NCBI GenBank assembly: GCA_009760885.1
Contig: CM019701.1
Coordinates: 40,204,960-40,268,959, forward strand
Length of the DNA: 64,000 nucleotides
DNA from: Achatina immaculata
Lineage: Eukaryota > Mollusca > Gastropoda > Stylommatophora > Achatinidae
Reading direction: 5' to 3'
Of this stretch, positions 44,885 through 55,917 are shown piece by piece. The notes beneath the pieces were generated by a model, which saw only the letters and a list, made by a program, of their open reading frames with translations, did no database searches and was not told the DNA's origin. The position numbers and the translations under genes are program-made. Numbering within the stretch: position 1 is the first letter of the stretch; each line of letters opens with the position of its first letter.

Positions 44885-45180
44885 TTGAGAGAGAGAGAAA
44901 GAGAGAATGAATGAATGAATGAATAATCTTTATTTTTCAAGGGTAAAGAATTGGGCACTCAGGCCCGTCTTACATTCTGCCCTTACATTCTGCCCTGAGA
45001 GAGAGAGGCAGAGAAAGAGAGAGAGAAAAAGAGAGAAAGACAGAGACAGAAAGAGAGAGAGAGAGAGGCAGAGACAGAGACAGAAAGAGAGAGAAAGAGA
45101 GATAGAAAGAGAGAGAGAAAGAGAGAGAGAGAAAGAGAGAGAGAGAGGCAGAGACAGAGAGAAAAAGAGAGAGAGAGTCT
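44885..45180. repeat. GA-rich microsatellite with embedded LINE tail
   Basis: GAGA/CAGAGACAGA repeats at 44885-44905 and 44997-45178. Reading frames through it are poly-Arg/Glu or Ser/Leu artefacts. Confidence 0.9.
44906..45000 (-). mobile_element. CR1/L2-like LINE 3' tail fragment (minus)
   Basis: (GAAT)n, ATCTTTATTTTTCAAGGGTA and GGCACTCAGGCCCGTC match the family 3' end in the orientation of 18788-18880; a short TTACATTCTGCCC is duplicated. About 90 bases only. Its tail is GAAT-like rather than GATT. Confidence 0.85.
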
Positions 45181-45545
45181 TTTAAAGTGAAGCCAAGGCG
45201 ATAATCAAACATGAGTAGAGAAAGCTGAGGACTGATCATCACAGTCCAGCATCATATGGTCAGATGCCACAGCTACAGCGCCACGAGTAAACTACTACCG
45301 TCAGACTGTGAGTGGGACACTGTCGAGGGCGAACAAATTTGTATTGCCTGGGCCTGCCACACATCCCCAGTTGTACATGGGCGACAACTCTTCAGACCCT
45401 ACAGCACGTCCTGCAGCTCTCAAGCCGATACGATACTGTCCCTCAACAACTTCACCGCACCGACCGCAAAGAATAATCGCTCACAGTTCCTGTCAGAGAC
45501 AAGACAAGACAAGGCTGAAAAAGCAGAAGTCTAATTTTGCAGACC
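45181..45545. other. GC-richer non-repetitive segment, unassigned
   Basis: Open plus frames of 92 and 135 codons start at 45256 and 45308. Composition is balanced, but there is no motif I recognise, and the longer frame runs into a LINE B tail, so I do not call a gene. Confidence 0.35.
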
Positions 45546-45635
45546 GATTCAATCATTTGCATGTCCCTTGCGGAACTTTGCCTCCCTATCAGCTCTCCTG
45601 TAGACCTCTCTGTTGTAATCAAGATGCCCTGCTGG
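45546..45635 (-). mobile_element. LINE B 3' tail fragment (minus)
   Basis: CATTTGCATGTCCCTTGCGG, then TTTGCCTCCCTATCAG and AAGATGCCCTGCT match the family 3' end. About 85 bases, without the usual CATT array. Confidence 0.85.
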
Positions 45636-45639
45636 TCAA

Positions 45640-46540
45640 GACCCTGTCCCACCTCTCATTTGTTAACAGGCCTAGCCTGGCTAACGGGGCAGGGATCCCC
45701 CATGAAGTCTGCTGAATCGGTCTGTAGACCGATAGTATTTGGCTTATGCTCGCTGTTTTTCTTTGTCTTTCTTTTTTTCTTCAATGTAATCTTTCTATTG
45801 ATTTATCTTTCAAGTCTGTGGGTTTTTCTTTTTTATACAACTGAAAGATAAATTAAGCTTAACATTTTTATTTTTATTACCTAGAACTTTCTTGAATTCT
45901 ACATCACAGTTCTCGAGACATGGTTAAGAATTCTGTCGAGTGCTGTCGAGTTGCCACAAGCACGTGGCGTGAAAGGAGTTTCTGTATGTCGTTAACTGAC
46001 GCCGACAGATAATTTGTAGTACCTCTTCAGGATGAAAGCGCGTGGCTCAGGGCCTGGCATGTGCAAGAGCAGTAATTCTTTGGTCTGCCGTCCTGGTTTT
46101 GTATGGACATTTCGTACAGTCAGTGAGCCAGGGGCAATAACCTCTACTTGTCATTTCCCTTAAGTCTCCCCCCTTTTTTTTTGTGCTGTGACCCTGGTAG
46201 TGATCGATATTGCTTGAGGAACCAGTCGGATTTCTAATTTACGAAACCAGCGCTGCAACCTTTGTGGGAAGCCCGTTTGGCGCTGTATCTCTTACAATGA
46301 CAGTACAGTATTCGTGGCAAAGGAGACATAAATAAGTCTTTTCTGGTTGCTTCTTCCTTGATTTATAAGACTGTGATTGCAAGAGTCGGTGTGTGAATTA
46401 TCTCCCCTCCTTCCGAAAAAATGGCTGCCAATCTTAGTTTAGTGCCATGCATGATAACACTTATCATCTCGTCTCTCGTTCGTTTTTCTCCATAGCCCAA
46501 AACCTACTCTACAAATGAGTTGACACTGCTAGATATGTTT
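45640..46540. other. Non-coding, nothing firm
   Basis: T-rich stretches at 45755-45840. A possible inverted repeat (CAGACCGATTCA at 45540-45551 and TGAATCGGTCTG at 45713-45724) spans the LINE B tail and the sequence after it. Confidence 0.4.
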
Positions 46541-46544
46541 CTTC

Positions 46545-47035
46545 TTATATCTTATATCCTTCCCGTGCCGTTAAACTTCACATAGGGCTCGCAAAGTAGT
46601 TCGCCAATTTTTCTTGTCTTCGGTGAATCTTCCAACGTCATCAAGGGATTTTATGCCTGTTAATTTGGCCTCTCTTAACAATGTCCTCTTCAGAGTTTCA
46701 CGCGGTCTGCCTCTTTTTCTTTGGCCTGTTGTGTTCAACTTGATAGCTTGTTTTGGGATTCTCTGATCATTTCTTCTCATCAAGTGACCAACATATGTCC
46801 ATTTCCTTTTCCTGATCACCCATGAGACTGGTTGTTGTTCAGTCCATCTGTCTTATCTCTGCATTGTTCTTGAATTCGTTCCACTTGATGCCGAGTATTT
46901 TCGTTAAACATTTGTTTTCAAAAGAGTCCAATTTCTTTTCTATTTCTTTAGTTATTTTCCAGCTTTCGCATGCATAAATGAGGGTGGATATTACATTTGA
47001 ATTGAATAGTCTTAACTTGGTTTTTGTGCTTATAA
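46545..47035 (-). mobile_element. LINE A 3' fragment (minus)
   Basis: Reverse-complement relative of 4200-4665, covering the same interval: ends with TATCTTATATCCTTCCCGTG (the ATAAG tail) and encodes TYVGHLMRRND, RKRGRPRETLKRT and TLRALCEV at 46819-46571, and STLIYACESWK upstream. One frame break near 46845 (WTEQQPVS region). The same 5' limit (near AACCAAGTTAAGAC) as the other copies suggests a shared truncation point. Confidence 0.87.
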
Positions 47036-47966
47036 CTTTTGAATTCCATATGTTCTCAAGATTCTTGAAAATCGATGCTGCTTTTGCAATAGATATGTTT
47101 ACAGTTTGCTATTTATATAACACTTAATACTTTTGGTGACTAAACTTTTATTATGCGATTATAGAACCAGCCAAATATGCCGGGGAAAGAAATGAAAATA
47201 TTGATTTCCCTGCATTTCCTAATTAAAGTTCACTGCACAGAAAGTTCATTTCAACAGTCACGAGTTTTTCAGCCTGATTAAGAAGGCGCCAGTCACGAGC
47301 AATTATTACTACTTATATTCCCATGCCACGTTTGCAACCTCTGCTCACCACATACTGACAAATCAATGTAAACCTAAACAATGAAGTAGGAGCATATGCT
47401 CGCACGCTCATACACACAAACACCCACACAAACACACACACTTTCTCTTATTTAATAAAGACCAAAGTACTGTAAACATACCAAAAGCACTGTAAACATA
47501 CCAAAGTACTGTAAACATACCACAGTAGAATATTAAAAATATCAGCCCATTTTACTAAGAAAGATAATGAAAATAAAGCTAGCATAAATAAAACAGTTTC
47601 TATATATAAACGAAGCTTTTCTCACCGTGAAGTAACAGAGCACACTGTGGAAGTTATTGTAAGTTTGCTTGAAATATACAGTATAAAAAGATTCGAAATA
47701 ATGCTGTTTTACGTTTATCATGTTGTTTGTAGATCTTAAAGGATACTCAATGATAATTTTCTAAATAACTGGTGCTGTATTCGTTTTCCAACTAAAAAAC
47801 AAAAAAGTTGATCATTTATAGCAGGGAGTTTATTTGCTCACAGCGGGCATGTTACACTGATATACACTTAACACGTATTGCGTTTTGTTTTGTTGTAAAT
47901 TTCTTCTGTTTTACTAGTAATTTGCACTTCCTCATCAGGAAAAAAAATGATTTAGCTATTCATATT
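47036..47966. other. AT-rich with a short triple repeat
   Basis: AAAGTACTGTAAACATACC occurs three times, with variation, at 47463-47520. CA-rich sequence at 47410-47445. No coding feature. Confidence 0.5.
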
Positions 47967-48118
47967 ATTCATTCATTCTTTCATTAGCATGTCTCTTGTG
48001 GAACTTTGCTTCTTTAACAACTCTCTTGAGGACCTTTAGGTTGTAAACTAGATGCCCTGCTGTTGATGCATCCATTCGGGAATCATCAACAGTGACTTAC
48101 TGCCATCTTCGCTTTAGC
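47967..48118 (-). mobile_element. LINE B 3' fragment (minus), diverged
   Basis: (ATTC)n at 47967-47983, then GCATGTCTCTTGTGGAACTT and TGATGCATCCATTCGGGAAT: the family 3' end with more substitutions than elsewhere, so an older copy. Confidence 0.8.
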
Positions 48119-49005
48119 TTCCATTGCTGCTTTTAGGGTCTCTTGGTATTTCCAGAAGGTAGTTTGCCAATAGTTTTCCATTGACTGTACTAGTCAGTGA
48201 TCGTAGCCAATGTCCCAACATTGAGATCATCTGCCTGTAACTGTAGCTGTAAACAAGGGACCTAACTCTGTTGCTGGTCCGGGGAAGCGGCTTCATTACA
48301 TTCGGGACATGCTCGTACGTGTTCGACCTTTGACATCAGGGTTTCCTTCAGTGTTTTTAGGGAGATCTCCAGTGCTGTGTTGATTGTGGGGTGCCCGTGA
48401 TCTAGCATTTAGCTGGGGTTGCAATCGTTGCCCTTGGCTAAATGGATTGCATCGAGTCGCATGTGACAGGTGGTTTGGAGGAAGTTGGTTTGAATTTGTT
48501 CATCGGGGGGTTGCTTGATGGACCTGTACAGATTTGATTTGCCCATTTTGATGAGGCCCTCTGGTTTGGCCGTTGCTGTTAGCTGGCCGGCTTTGTTGTT
48601 TCCATCGACTCCGGCATGGCCTGGACATGTGACGTGTTTGATGTGGGATTTATTAATTATTTCTTGCCATTCACTTACAACCGTTTTAGTTTCACTTTCC
48701 TTACTAGACTTTGAGAGTTGGTAATGATGATGATGCGGTGTGTTGCCTGTTTTACTACCTATTTTAATGCTTGTGTGATGGCCTCCATTTCGACGCGTAT
48801 ACTTGAGCAGGTGTTTGTATCAGCCCCAGTTATGAATTTGAGTGTTTTATGTCATGGGTGTACTGCAAAACCCTAACCACTTCTAGTTGCCCTGCTCACT
48901 GATCCGCTGACGTAAACGATTATGTCCTCAGGGGATGTATGTTCGTTAATGAGTTCGTTTATTGTATGCTGTGTTTTTCCCTCCACAGACCATCTGCCTG
49001 CCATC
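48119..49005 (-). pseudogene. RNase H-bearing LINE remnant (minus)
   Basis: The minus strand shows a decayed RNase H: IVYVSGSVSR near 48925-48900 (first Asp replaced by Ser in the usual Y-x-D-G-S), RVEMEAITQAL near 48800-48770, IIITNSQSLVRKV near 48740-48700 (Asp to Asn), and a CPGHAGVDGN-like motif near 48635-48600. Then an unassigned tail with HVRACPECN near 48320-48295. Several stops. It may belong with LINE F but I cannot prove it. Confidence 0.65.
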
Positions 49006-50425
49006 ACAGAATGATGACCACAACCAACACAGTCTATCGGTTGTATTCATATTTTACTGTAAGTATCTGACCCCACTTTACATCAGACATTTTTCTCTTT
49101 TACAGTAAGAAAACATTTTTCCTTCACAAGAAATATATTCCTTTTTTTAACCTTAAACTTACTTTCGCTTTGCACGAACTGCCTTCCACGATGTGTTTAC
49201 AGCCAACAGTTTTCTGACTACTCATGGCCGTATCTCGTAAAACTGATTGGCAATAAAATTGTTTTTTTCCCCCCGTAAATATCATCTCCTGCACTCTACA
49301 TTTTATCTCCCCATAATTCTCGATGTCTGCTATTATCATCACGATTTTGTTGATTGTAGCCAAAAATGTTATTGGGGTATTCCTCTTCAGTTCCCGCTGC
49401 TGCATTCCCTAATTTCATTATCGAAACATTGCTGATATTTTTCCATTCATTCATTCCATTTATTTAATTGATGTAGTCGATTGCACAGATATTTCTCTGC
49501 ATTTACTACGCTGCTTCTTGTGAAGATGTGATGTGATGTGGTTTTTAAAATGTAATTTATTAACAGTCAAAAATCCGACTTTGCGAAGAAAAAAAAAAGC
49601 AAAGTCACGGAGTTTACTAAGATACGTTGTGGACGAAAAGTCTCAGTTAACATTGTTGTATAGGGCTTTCTCGGGTAACGAGCAACTCTTATATGTCTTT
49701 GTTACATGCTATGTTATTAAATGAATTATAGGCCATATCAAATGAGCTGCAGCTTGTCATTAGAGATGTCCAAAGAATTATTTAAGAGAAATGACGACTG
49801 CGGTAAAACTGTTAACTGTTAACTAACGAAAAAAAAAAAAGATAGAAAGAGTGCGGAAAGCGGGCAGGAACCAGAGTGGCAGAAAATAAGACGAGCACGT
49901 ATGAACAAATAACTTAGAACAATCCAATATTTCGGCTAATGTCTTTTTCCAAGGACCACGTACAAGAATAATATACCAGATAAAAAAACACACACAAACA
50001 TAAATCTGATGAAAAATTAGGCACTTAGACCTTTTTGGCATCTCCTCTTTAAAAAGACGGGCACAGAAACTATTGATTTATAATGCTGAAAACTTTCACT
50101 AAAAACACTAAGCAGTGGATTGTTAACGTTACTGTGCTTTATACTAACGTGCAGGGGCGATAACGCTTCTCTGTGAAAATGACAAACTTTGACCTGACTA
50201 GCAGCGATCTATATAGTACTACGCCAATTAAATCTTTTTAGCGGAGTTAGCGTAAGCTGGAATATGAATTAGAAAATGGTAGTGGCTGTTAGACAGAGAC
50301 TATAAGATGTGCCTGAGGCCAGTGTAACCCGTGGTTTTGTTTCTTCGCTGACCAGCAAAAAAAGTTTTCTCTCAATCCATTTCTTCGGTGGTTTCACTTT
50401 CGTCTTTTTATCGTTTATAGACGAT
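49006..50425. other. Non-coding, nothing firm
   Basis: A 93-codon minus frame at 49405-49124 (Cys-containing, GCKHIVEGSSCKAKVSL) looks protein-like, but I see no domain or clear splice sites. No repeats of note. Confidence 0.4.
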
Positions 50426-50429
50426 TGTT

Positions 50430-50680
50430 CTGCGCTAACACCTTGTCTTGAGAGAGCTTACAAAGCGGTGCTCTAACACCTTGTCTTGAGGGAGCTTACA
50501 AAGCGGTGCGCTAACACCTTGTCTTGAGGGAGCTTACAAAGCGGTGCGCTAACACCTTGTCTTGAGGGAGCTTACAACGCGGTGCGCTAACACCTTATCT
50601 TGAGGGAGCTTACAACGCGGTGCGCTAACACCTTGTCTTGAGAGAGCTTACAAAGCGGTGCGCTAACACCATGTTTTTTT
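50430..50680. repeat. 38-bp tandem repeat, about 6.5 copies
   Basis: The unit contains GCGCTAACACCTTGTCTTGA and GGGAGCTTACAAAGCGGT. Copies differ at AAAGC/AACGC and GAGAG/GAGGG. It ends at a poly-T. Confidence 0.93.
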
Positions 50681-51000
50681 TTAACTTAGGGGGTGTGTAC
50701 CATATTTTATATAAGAGTGTGCTCTAAAGCGCTCTGGAAATATCGTGAAAATGCGTTGATGCAACAATTAACGCAACAGAAAAAAACTTTTAGTTACAAC
50801 TGGTTTAGCTGAGATGTAAGATTTAAAGTTTCTGTCTCTTAATTAATTAATTTTTTTCTTGTAGAAGAATTATTCTAGTCTCAGCCAGATGGATGACATG
50901 GAAGTCCTGTACTACCACGGGACACATAGGGCACATGATGTTGGTTTCGATATTTTCCACGAACTGTCATCACATCACAGAGTGACGAGGTCAGCATCAT

Positions 51001-51165
51001 GTCAGGCCCGCCTTTCCTTCTCCAGCTCTAGATGAAGCCAGGCACCGACTTCTACAGCTGGGTGAGTGCGGAGCTTCAAGCAGGATTCAAACCAACGACC
51101 TTCGGCATCAGAAGTTAGTGCACTAACCACTTCGCCACTCAAGTGCCCATACTGATGTAAGATAC
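51001..51165 (-). mobile_element. tRNA-derived SINE (minus), truncated
   Basis: On the minus strand GAGTGGCGAAGTGGTTAGTG is a box A (51123-51142) and TTGGTTTGAATCC a box B (51082-51094). The core CCAGCTGTAGAA and GGAGAAGGAAAGGCGGGCC follow, and the element ends near 51001. Same family as the plus copy at 51440. Confidence 0.78.
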
Positions 51166-51439
51166 GCCTTTTCTCTTGTCTCAGTAGCAAGTTAGACAAA
51201 AGTTTTATGTTGTCTTGGCTGTATTAGTGTAAGGCAAGTAATTAAATAAATAAATAAACAAATTTGTGTCTATCTTTCTTACAAGGCGAATACTAAAAGT
51301 GCTAAGTGATAAATGTTGTCATCTATTTTGTTTGTTTGTTTTTATCTGTTGTGTTATTTTTGTATGCGATCCTTGAAAAAAACCCTTTGCCAAAATATTG
51401 AATTAATGTACGTTCCTTATTTATACCTTCTCTATTACT

Positions 51440-51700
51440 TTCTGGGTTGTCTGAGTAGCGAAGTGGTTAGTGCACTGGTCTCTCATGGCGAAGGTCGGGG
51501 GGTTCGAATCCGGGCGGAGGCACCCCTGTCATCCAGCTGTAGAAATGGGTACTCACTTCTTCTGGAGTTGGGGAAGGAAAGGCGGCCAGGCGTGATACTG
51601 GCCATATCACCCTATAGTGTGCTGACAGGTCAAGGAAAATATGGGCACTAACACCATATCCCTATGTCCCTCTAAGGCATGTCAGGCTTACGTTTACCTT
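51440..51700 (+). mobile_element. tRNA-derived SINE (plus), near full-length
   Basis: GAGTAGCGAAGTGGTTAGTG (box A) and GGGTTCGAATCC (box B, 51500-51511) form a tRNA-like head. The core CCAGCTGTAGAAATGGGTAC and GGGAAGGAAAGGCGGCCAGG follows, then CACTAACACCATATCCC and a 3' end near TCAGGCTTACGTTTACCTTT. The 112-codon open frame over it (51313-51651) is not a gene. Confidence 0.82.
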
Positions 51701-52084
51701 TTTTTATTACTTTCTGCTGTTCTTGTTCATGCCCACTTTCTTAGCTCTTTCCATCCTTTAATAAAACAAGACTTCCATCAGGCTTCATCTAACTTGTTTC
51801 CAAAGCCAGTTTTACAGCTCAGACAACAAAACGTTTTCTGTTTGTTCCACGTAACTCTAATTATATATGTCTATATATAAAGAGGTCTGACTTACATCCA
51901 TGAAATAAGAAAAAAAAGGTTTATCTTAACAGCTGAAATTATGACACAGTTTGTCTCTCAGCCATGAAACTCAGACTAGACATTACTAGTTCCTGTGGCT
52001 TTTGTCGAAATAATGGATAATTATATGTTCTTCATTTATATGTTCACAGCTTACCATCTGTCATCCTTGTTTCTGTCCATTTTC
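51701..52084. other. AT-rich, nothing recognised
   Basis: No coding or repeat feature supported. Confidence 0.4.
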
Positions 52085-52088
52085 CTCA

Positions 52089-52142
<54 letters not shown>
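52085..52142. repeat. (CT)n-(TA)n microsatellite
   Basis: About 11 CT units run directly into about 14 TA units. Confidence 0.95.
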
Positions 52143-52143
<1 letters not shown>

Positions 52144-52149
52144 GTGTGT

Positions 52150-53325
52150 GATAAAACTAAACCATACACCTCTATTTCCCCTCATTACTAGAACCAGCCG
52201 ATGTTAGTTCTCATGTCTGAGATAGAAGGACTGACAAGAAATTACTGTTTTGTCTCAAACTTAAGCTATACGCTAATCTGAAATTTTCTGGAAGTGTCTC
52301 ACTAGACACACACATTGCTCTAATGTCTTACGGGAGATGCTGTTGATGTGTTCGGGTAGATGACTGTGCTGGGAAAGGAGACTGAAGCTGATGTTGTGCT
52401 TTTGATATTTATGAATGTCTGTTTATACTGCTGGAAGTACTCCATCTTTACTCTCGCTGAAGTGAATTGCTACACCTTTAATAACTATAAAAAATTTCTT
52501 ATCACTTTCATTCTCAAGTTCTTTGAGATTGTAGAAACTTTCTTTTTTCTTCTTTATTTTACTTCTTCAATGCCGCGAGTTTGTTGTGTAGATTGTACTG
52601 TCAGTGCGTGTCACAGAACGCAGTCACATATACTCACACTATGAGTGGCTAGTAGGCCAAGGGACATCATCGTTCAGCAATGCAGCGTGGTCTGGAAATA
52701 TTTCTGGAAACCTGGCCATTTTCGTCCTAGTTTTGTACTATTTTGATCACCGTGACTAACCCTCTGAAAATGCTGTCCTGGTCTCAGGAAATTGCTCAGC
52801 ATTTCGATTTATAGCTCAAACTTGACAACAACTGTAACTGTAGAGACTTCATCGTTTTCAAAGAAACAGAGGCATACAACCCATTCCACATTACATAGTC
52901 ACCTTCCCTTTTTTTTGTAGAGGGCGCTGATGGAATCGTTTTATGTTGTCACCTGCAGAAATACTGAAAAGTCTACTTATTTAGTTTTTTTTTTCAGTAT
53001 TCAGCGTTATGTTCTCGCTATCATCGCGAACGAGATATACTCATAATCGCGTCACCGCCTGTGTCAGCGAATATCGTACAGAATGTTCACTGATGGTCCT
53101 TCGCATCAGTCCTTGATGATAAGCCACCCAGTGAGGACGCCATTTTCAGATCTAAAACAGTGCACATGTGAAACTAGTCAGCGTCGCGTAGCTAAGAAGA
53201 ACCAGTACACACAAAGACCATCATAGTAAACTAACTTATTACGGTAGCCTCCTGTAAGCATAACGTTTTTTTTTTCGAAACAAAATGTTTTGAAATTTGT
53301 GTTTCTGATAGTATCATGTTTCTTC
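52150..53325. other. Non-coding, nothing firm
   Basis: A 94-codon plus frame at 52360-52644 has no recognisable motif. No repeats identified. Confidence 0.4.
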
Positions 53326-53329
53326 TATG

Positions 53330-53765
53330 GTCCAAATATGGCGAGACGGGTCGCCTGACATTCTCAGAGAACATTCCACAGTCCAAATATGGCAAAATTG
53401 CTCGGCTGACATTAATCATAGCACACTATACAGTTTAAATATGGCGAAATTGCTCGCCTGACATTAGCAGAGCATACTCTACAGTTACAATATTTTTAAA
53501 TTATTCGTCTGACATTACGAGAGCATCTATAGTTAGAATGCTATCAGATTGCTCAACTGGCATTATGAGAACATCTATAGTTAGAATGCTGTCAGATTGC
53601 TCAACTGACATTACGAGAACATCTATAGTTAGAATGCTATCAGATTGCTCAACTGGCATATGAGAACATCTATAGTTAAGAATGCTGTCAGATTGCTCGC
53701 CTGACATTATGAGAACATCTATAGTTAAAAATGCTGTCAGACTGCTCGCCGGACAGCAGCAGAAC
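53330..53765. repeat. About 48-54-bp tandem repeat, degenerate
   Basis: About eight to nine copies of a unit with CTGACATTA, GAGAACATCTATAGTTAGAA and TCAGATTGCTC. The first three copies (53340-53500) are older and carry CAAATATGGC; the later ones are nearly identical, so the array grew from its right half. An 88-codon minus frame is a by-product. Confidence 0.88.
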
Positions 53766-54032
53766 ACTTTCTTTATAGAATATTTCTTGTACTTCCATGG
53801 TCGACTTTCTCAGGTTCATGTTTCTTCCTTACCGCTATGCACTAAACTGTGCACTTCTTTTACAGGGTTAATCAAAGGTCAGTTCAAGATTTTAAAAGTT
53901 CGCAACAAATAAACTACGTAACGTATCATGACTATCCTCACACCGAGGGAGAAACTCTTCAAGTTTCTTGTTAAAATAAAGGCCGCGAGCAGAGCTCCCG
54001 CGGTTTGCCGCTAGGAAGCAGCAGTAGCAAAT

Positions 54033-54205
54033 ATGGCGTTCAGTAAACATGAACGGTCAACTTGCGTTTTGGAATACGCAAGAATCTCGTCTGTTGTGAC
54101 CGTGCAGCGACGATTTCCAGCGAAATTCCAGAAGGCAACGCCTGGTTTCAAAAGTATCAAGAAGTGGTTTGCGAAATTCCGCGATGAAGGCTGTCTATGC
54201 ACAGC
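54033..54205 (+). pseudogene. N-terminal HTH fragment of a transposase (DUF4817-like)
   Basis: Starts MAFSKHERSTCVLEYARISS, then VQRRFPAKFQ and IKKWFAKFRDEGCLC. This F-x-x-x-E ... F-x-x-x-F ... W-x-x-F pattern resembles the helix-turn-helix (DUF4817-type) at the start of some mariner/IS630-related transposases. After the retro-tail insertion the same sense continues with GPSEETVNRVREVYQRSP (54612-54664) and then enters the inverted arm. No catalytic domain is present. Family assignment is from memory of pattern. Confidence 0.5.
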
Positions 54206-54209
54206 TCCT

Positions 54210-54592
54210 CGGATTGAATGGACACAGAAATTTAAATGCAACAATGAACCAGATCCAGTACACCAACTACAAAGACATCAACAAACCATCCTATTTCGCC
54301 TAAAGACAGGTCACTGCAGCCTACCGAGCCACTTGTATGGACTCAAAATGTCTCACACAGACGATTGTCCATGTGGTGGTAGAGCACAGACTCCAGAACA
54401 TATCCATAAAGAGTGCAAAAACCATGCAGACCTGAGGTGTGAGACATGGCCGGAGGACACAAGCTTGGGGCAAAAGCTTTGGGGCTCCTATCAGGATCTG
54501 GAGAGGACTGAGGGGCTTTGGCATGTCGACAGGGATCAGGATCTGAAGCGACCAACAACCTCGAACGCAGAAGAAGAAGAAGAAGAGCTCAT
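54210..54592 (+). mobile_element. LINE E-like C-terminal fragment with (GAA)n tail
   Basis: Encodes HQQTILFRLKTGHCSLPSHL and CPCGGRAQTPEHIHKECKNH, the zinc-knuckle-like C-terminus comparable with 35395-35525 of LINE E (FRLRTGHSRLRSHM; C-x-C...H...C), and ends in GAAGAAGAAGAAGAAG at about 54571-54587. AGCTC occurs on both sides (54204 and 54588) and may be part of a short target duplication. Confidence 0.78.
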
Positions 54593-54897
54593 CAGCAGGG
54601 ACGTCCAGGACCAAGTGAAGAAACTGTGAATCGTGTTAGAGAAGTTTACCAGCGAAGCCCTCACCTTCATCCGGGAATTTCGCATACTACCTCTTGAAAC
54701 TGTTGAAAACAGGTGCTGCTTTCTGGAATTCCCCTCGAAATCGTCGCTGCACAATCACAACGGACGAGGTTCTTGCGTAATCCAAAACACAAAATGATGG
54801 TTCATCTTTACTAAACGCCATATTTGCTACTACTGCCTCCTAGCGACAAATCACGGGAGCTATGCATGCGGGCTTTATTTAGACATAAAACTTGAAG

Positions 54898-54958
54898 AGT
54901 TCTCTCTCTCTCACTCTCTCTCCCCCTCTCTCTCTCTCTCTCTCTCTCTCCCTCTCAC

Positions 54959-55002
<44 letters not shown>
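54898..55002. repeat. (CT)n microsatellite
   Basis: About 100 bases of CT with scattered CCC and CA. Confidence 0.95.
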
Positions 55003-55003
<1 letters not shown>

Positions 55004-55058
55004 GCGTAAGAATAATCATGATTCGTTACGTAGCTTATTTGTTGCGAATTTTGGAAAT

Positions 55059-55730
55059 GTTTCACGGAGTTATGAATAATCCTTTACTTTCAACACCTTC
55101 CTGCGTTTGTAATAGGAGCAAAGTACTAAACAGTTTGTTTATTTGCTCAGCGAAGGAGCAGTCTGTATTCATAGCTTTATAGTGTTCCACATGAGAGAAT
55201 CTTACCATGGTCTTACCATGGTGAGGAAAATAAAAATACGTCGAAAATTTAAAAAAACAAAACAAAACAAAAGCAGAATGCACCCTTCTACCGTGTGACT
55301 GCCTTCTTAAATAGTAATACTAGTAATACTGATAGTAGCAGTGGACTTAATGCTAATAGTATTTATAGTGCTAGTAGTGGTAGTAGTGTAGTATTAGTTA
55401 CCGTTGTTTTTTTCTATTACAAACATGAAGAAAACAGCTGACATAAATAGGAGTATTTGTCAAACGAATTATTTCACTTCATTCTGTCGAGTATTCCTCT
55501 CATTTTCAGTTCTCATAGATGATATCTAAGCTGATTTAAAGACCGATTAAAAAATGTAAAAGTTGATGAATTTTTTTCTTTGTTCCTGTTTAAGACTGTC
55601 CTTCTGACTATATTTCTACTTTTGGACGGATGTGAAAATGAAAAAGACTTCATTTATGGATGTTTCATTAAAAAAAACATGATATCATTAAATGAACAAT
55701 TTCTGTTCACTGTGACCCCTTCCGCCGTAC
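55059..55730. other. AT-rich non-coding sequence
   Basis: TAGTAATACT-like triplets at 55312-55395 form a weak TAG/TAGTGG repeat. Nothing else. Confidence 0.45.
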
Positions 55731-55731
55731 A

Positions 55732-55735
55732 TATG

Positions 55736-55772
<37 letters not shown>

Positions 55773-55870
55773 ATGCACTTGTCTTTATGTGTACATACAT
55801 ACATGTGTGTGCATGCACACGTCTATGTGTATACATATGAATGTATGTGTGTATATGTACATGTCGGGAT
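55732..55870. repeat. (TA)n-(TG)n and TACA/TGTG-rich tract
   Basis: TA run 55736-55754, TG run 55755-55772, then ACATACATACATGTGTGTGC-type sequence. Confidence 0.85.
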
Positions 55871-55917
55871 GCGTTTGTTTATATGTGGTATGTGTGTGAA
55901 TAAATGCATTGGTATGT

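Larger units (their letters stand above)
53890..55058. mobile_element. Fold-back DNA element with long inverted arms
   Basis: The sequence from about 53890 to 54190 returns in reverse complement at about 54660-55058. Matching landmarks are TTCGCAACAAATAA (outer), GCTACGTAACG-like, GCTCCCG.G, GCAAATATGGCGTT and CTTTCTGGAATTCC-like (inner). The arms are clearly diverged, so they are not a recent assembly palindrome. The left arm in sense orientation encodes the N-terminus of a transposase-like protein. A (CT)n run (54900-55000) lies in the right arm and a retro-tail (54210-54590) in the centre. Confidence 0.82.

Noticed and set aside
45256..45715. Balanced-composition plus frames of 92 and 135 codons
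   Set aside because: The longer one runs through a reversed LINE B tail, so it is not a natural coding unit.
49124..49405. 93-codon minus frame with several Cys
   Set aside because: No family recognised and no splice support; too short to call a gene alone.
51313..51651. 112-codon frame
   Set aside because: Lies over a tRNA-derived SINE including its promoter boxes.
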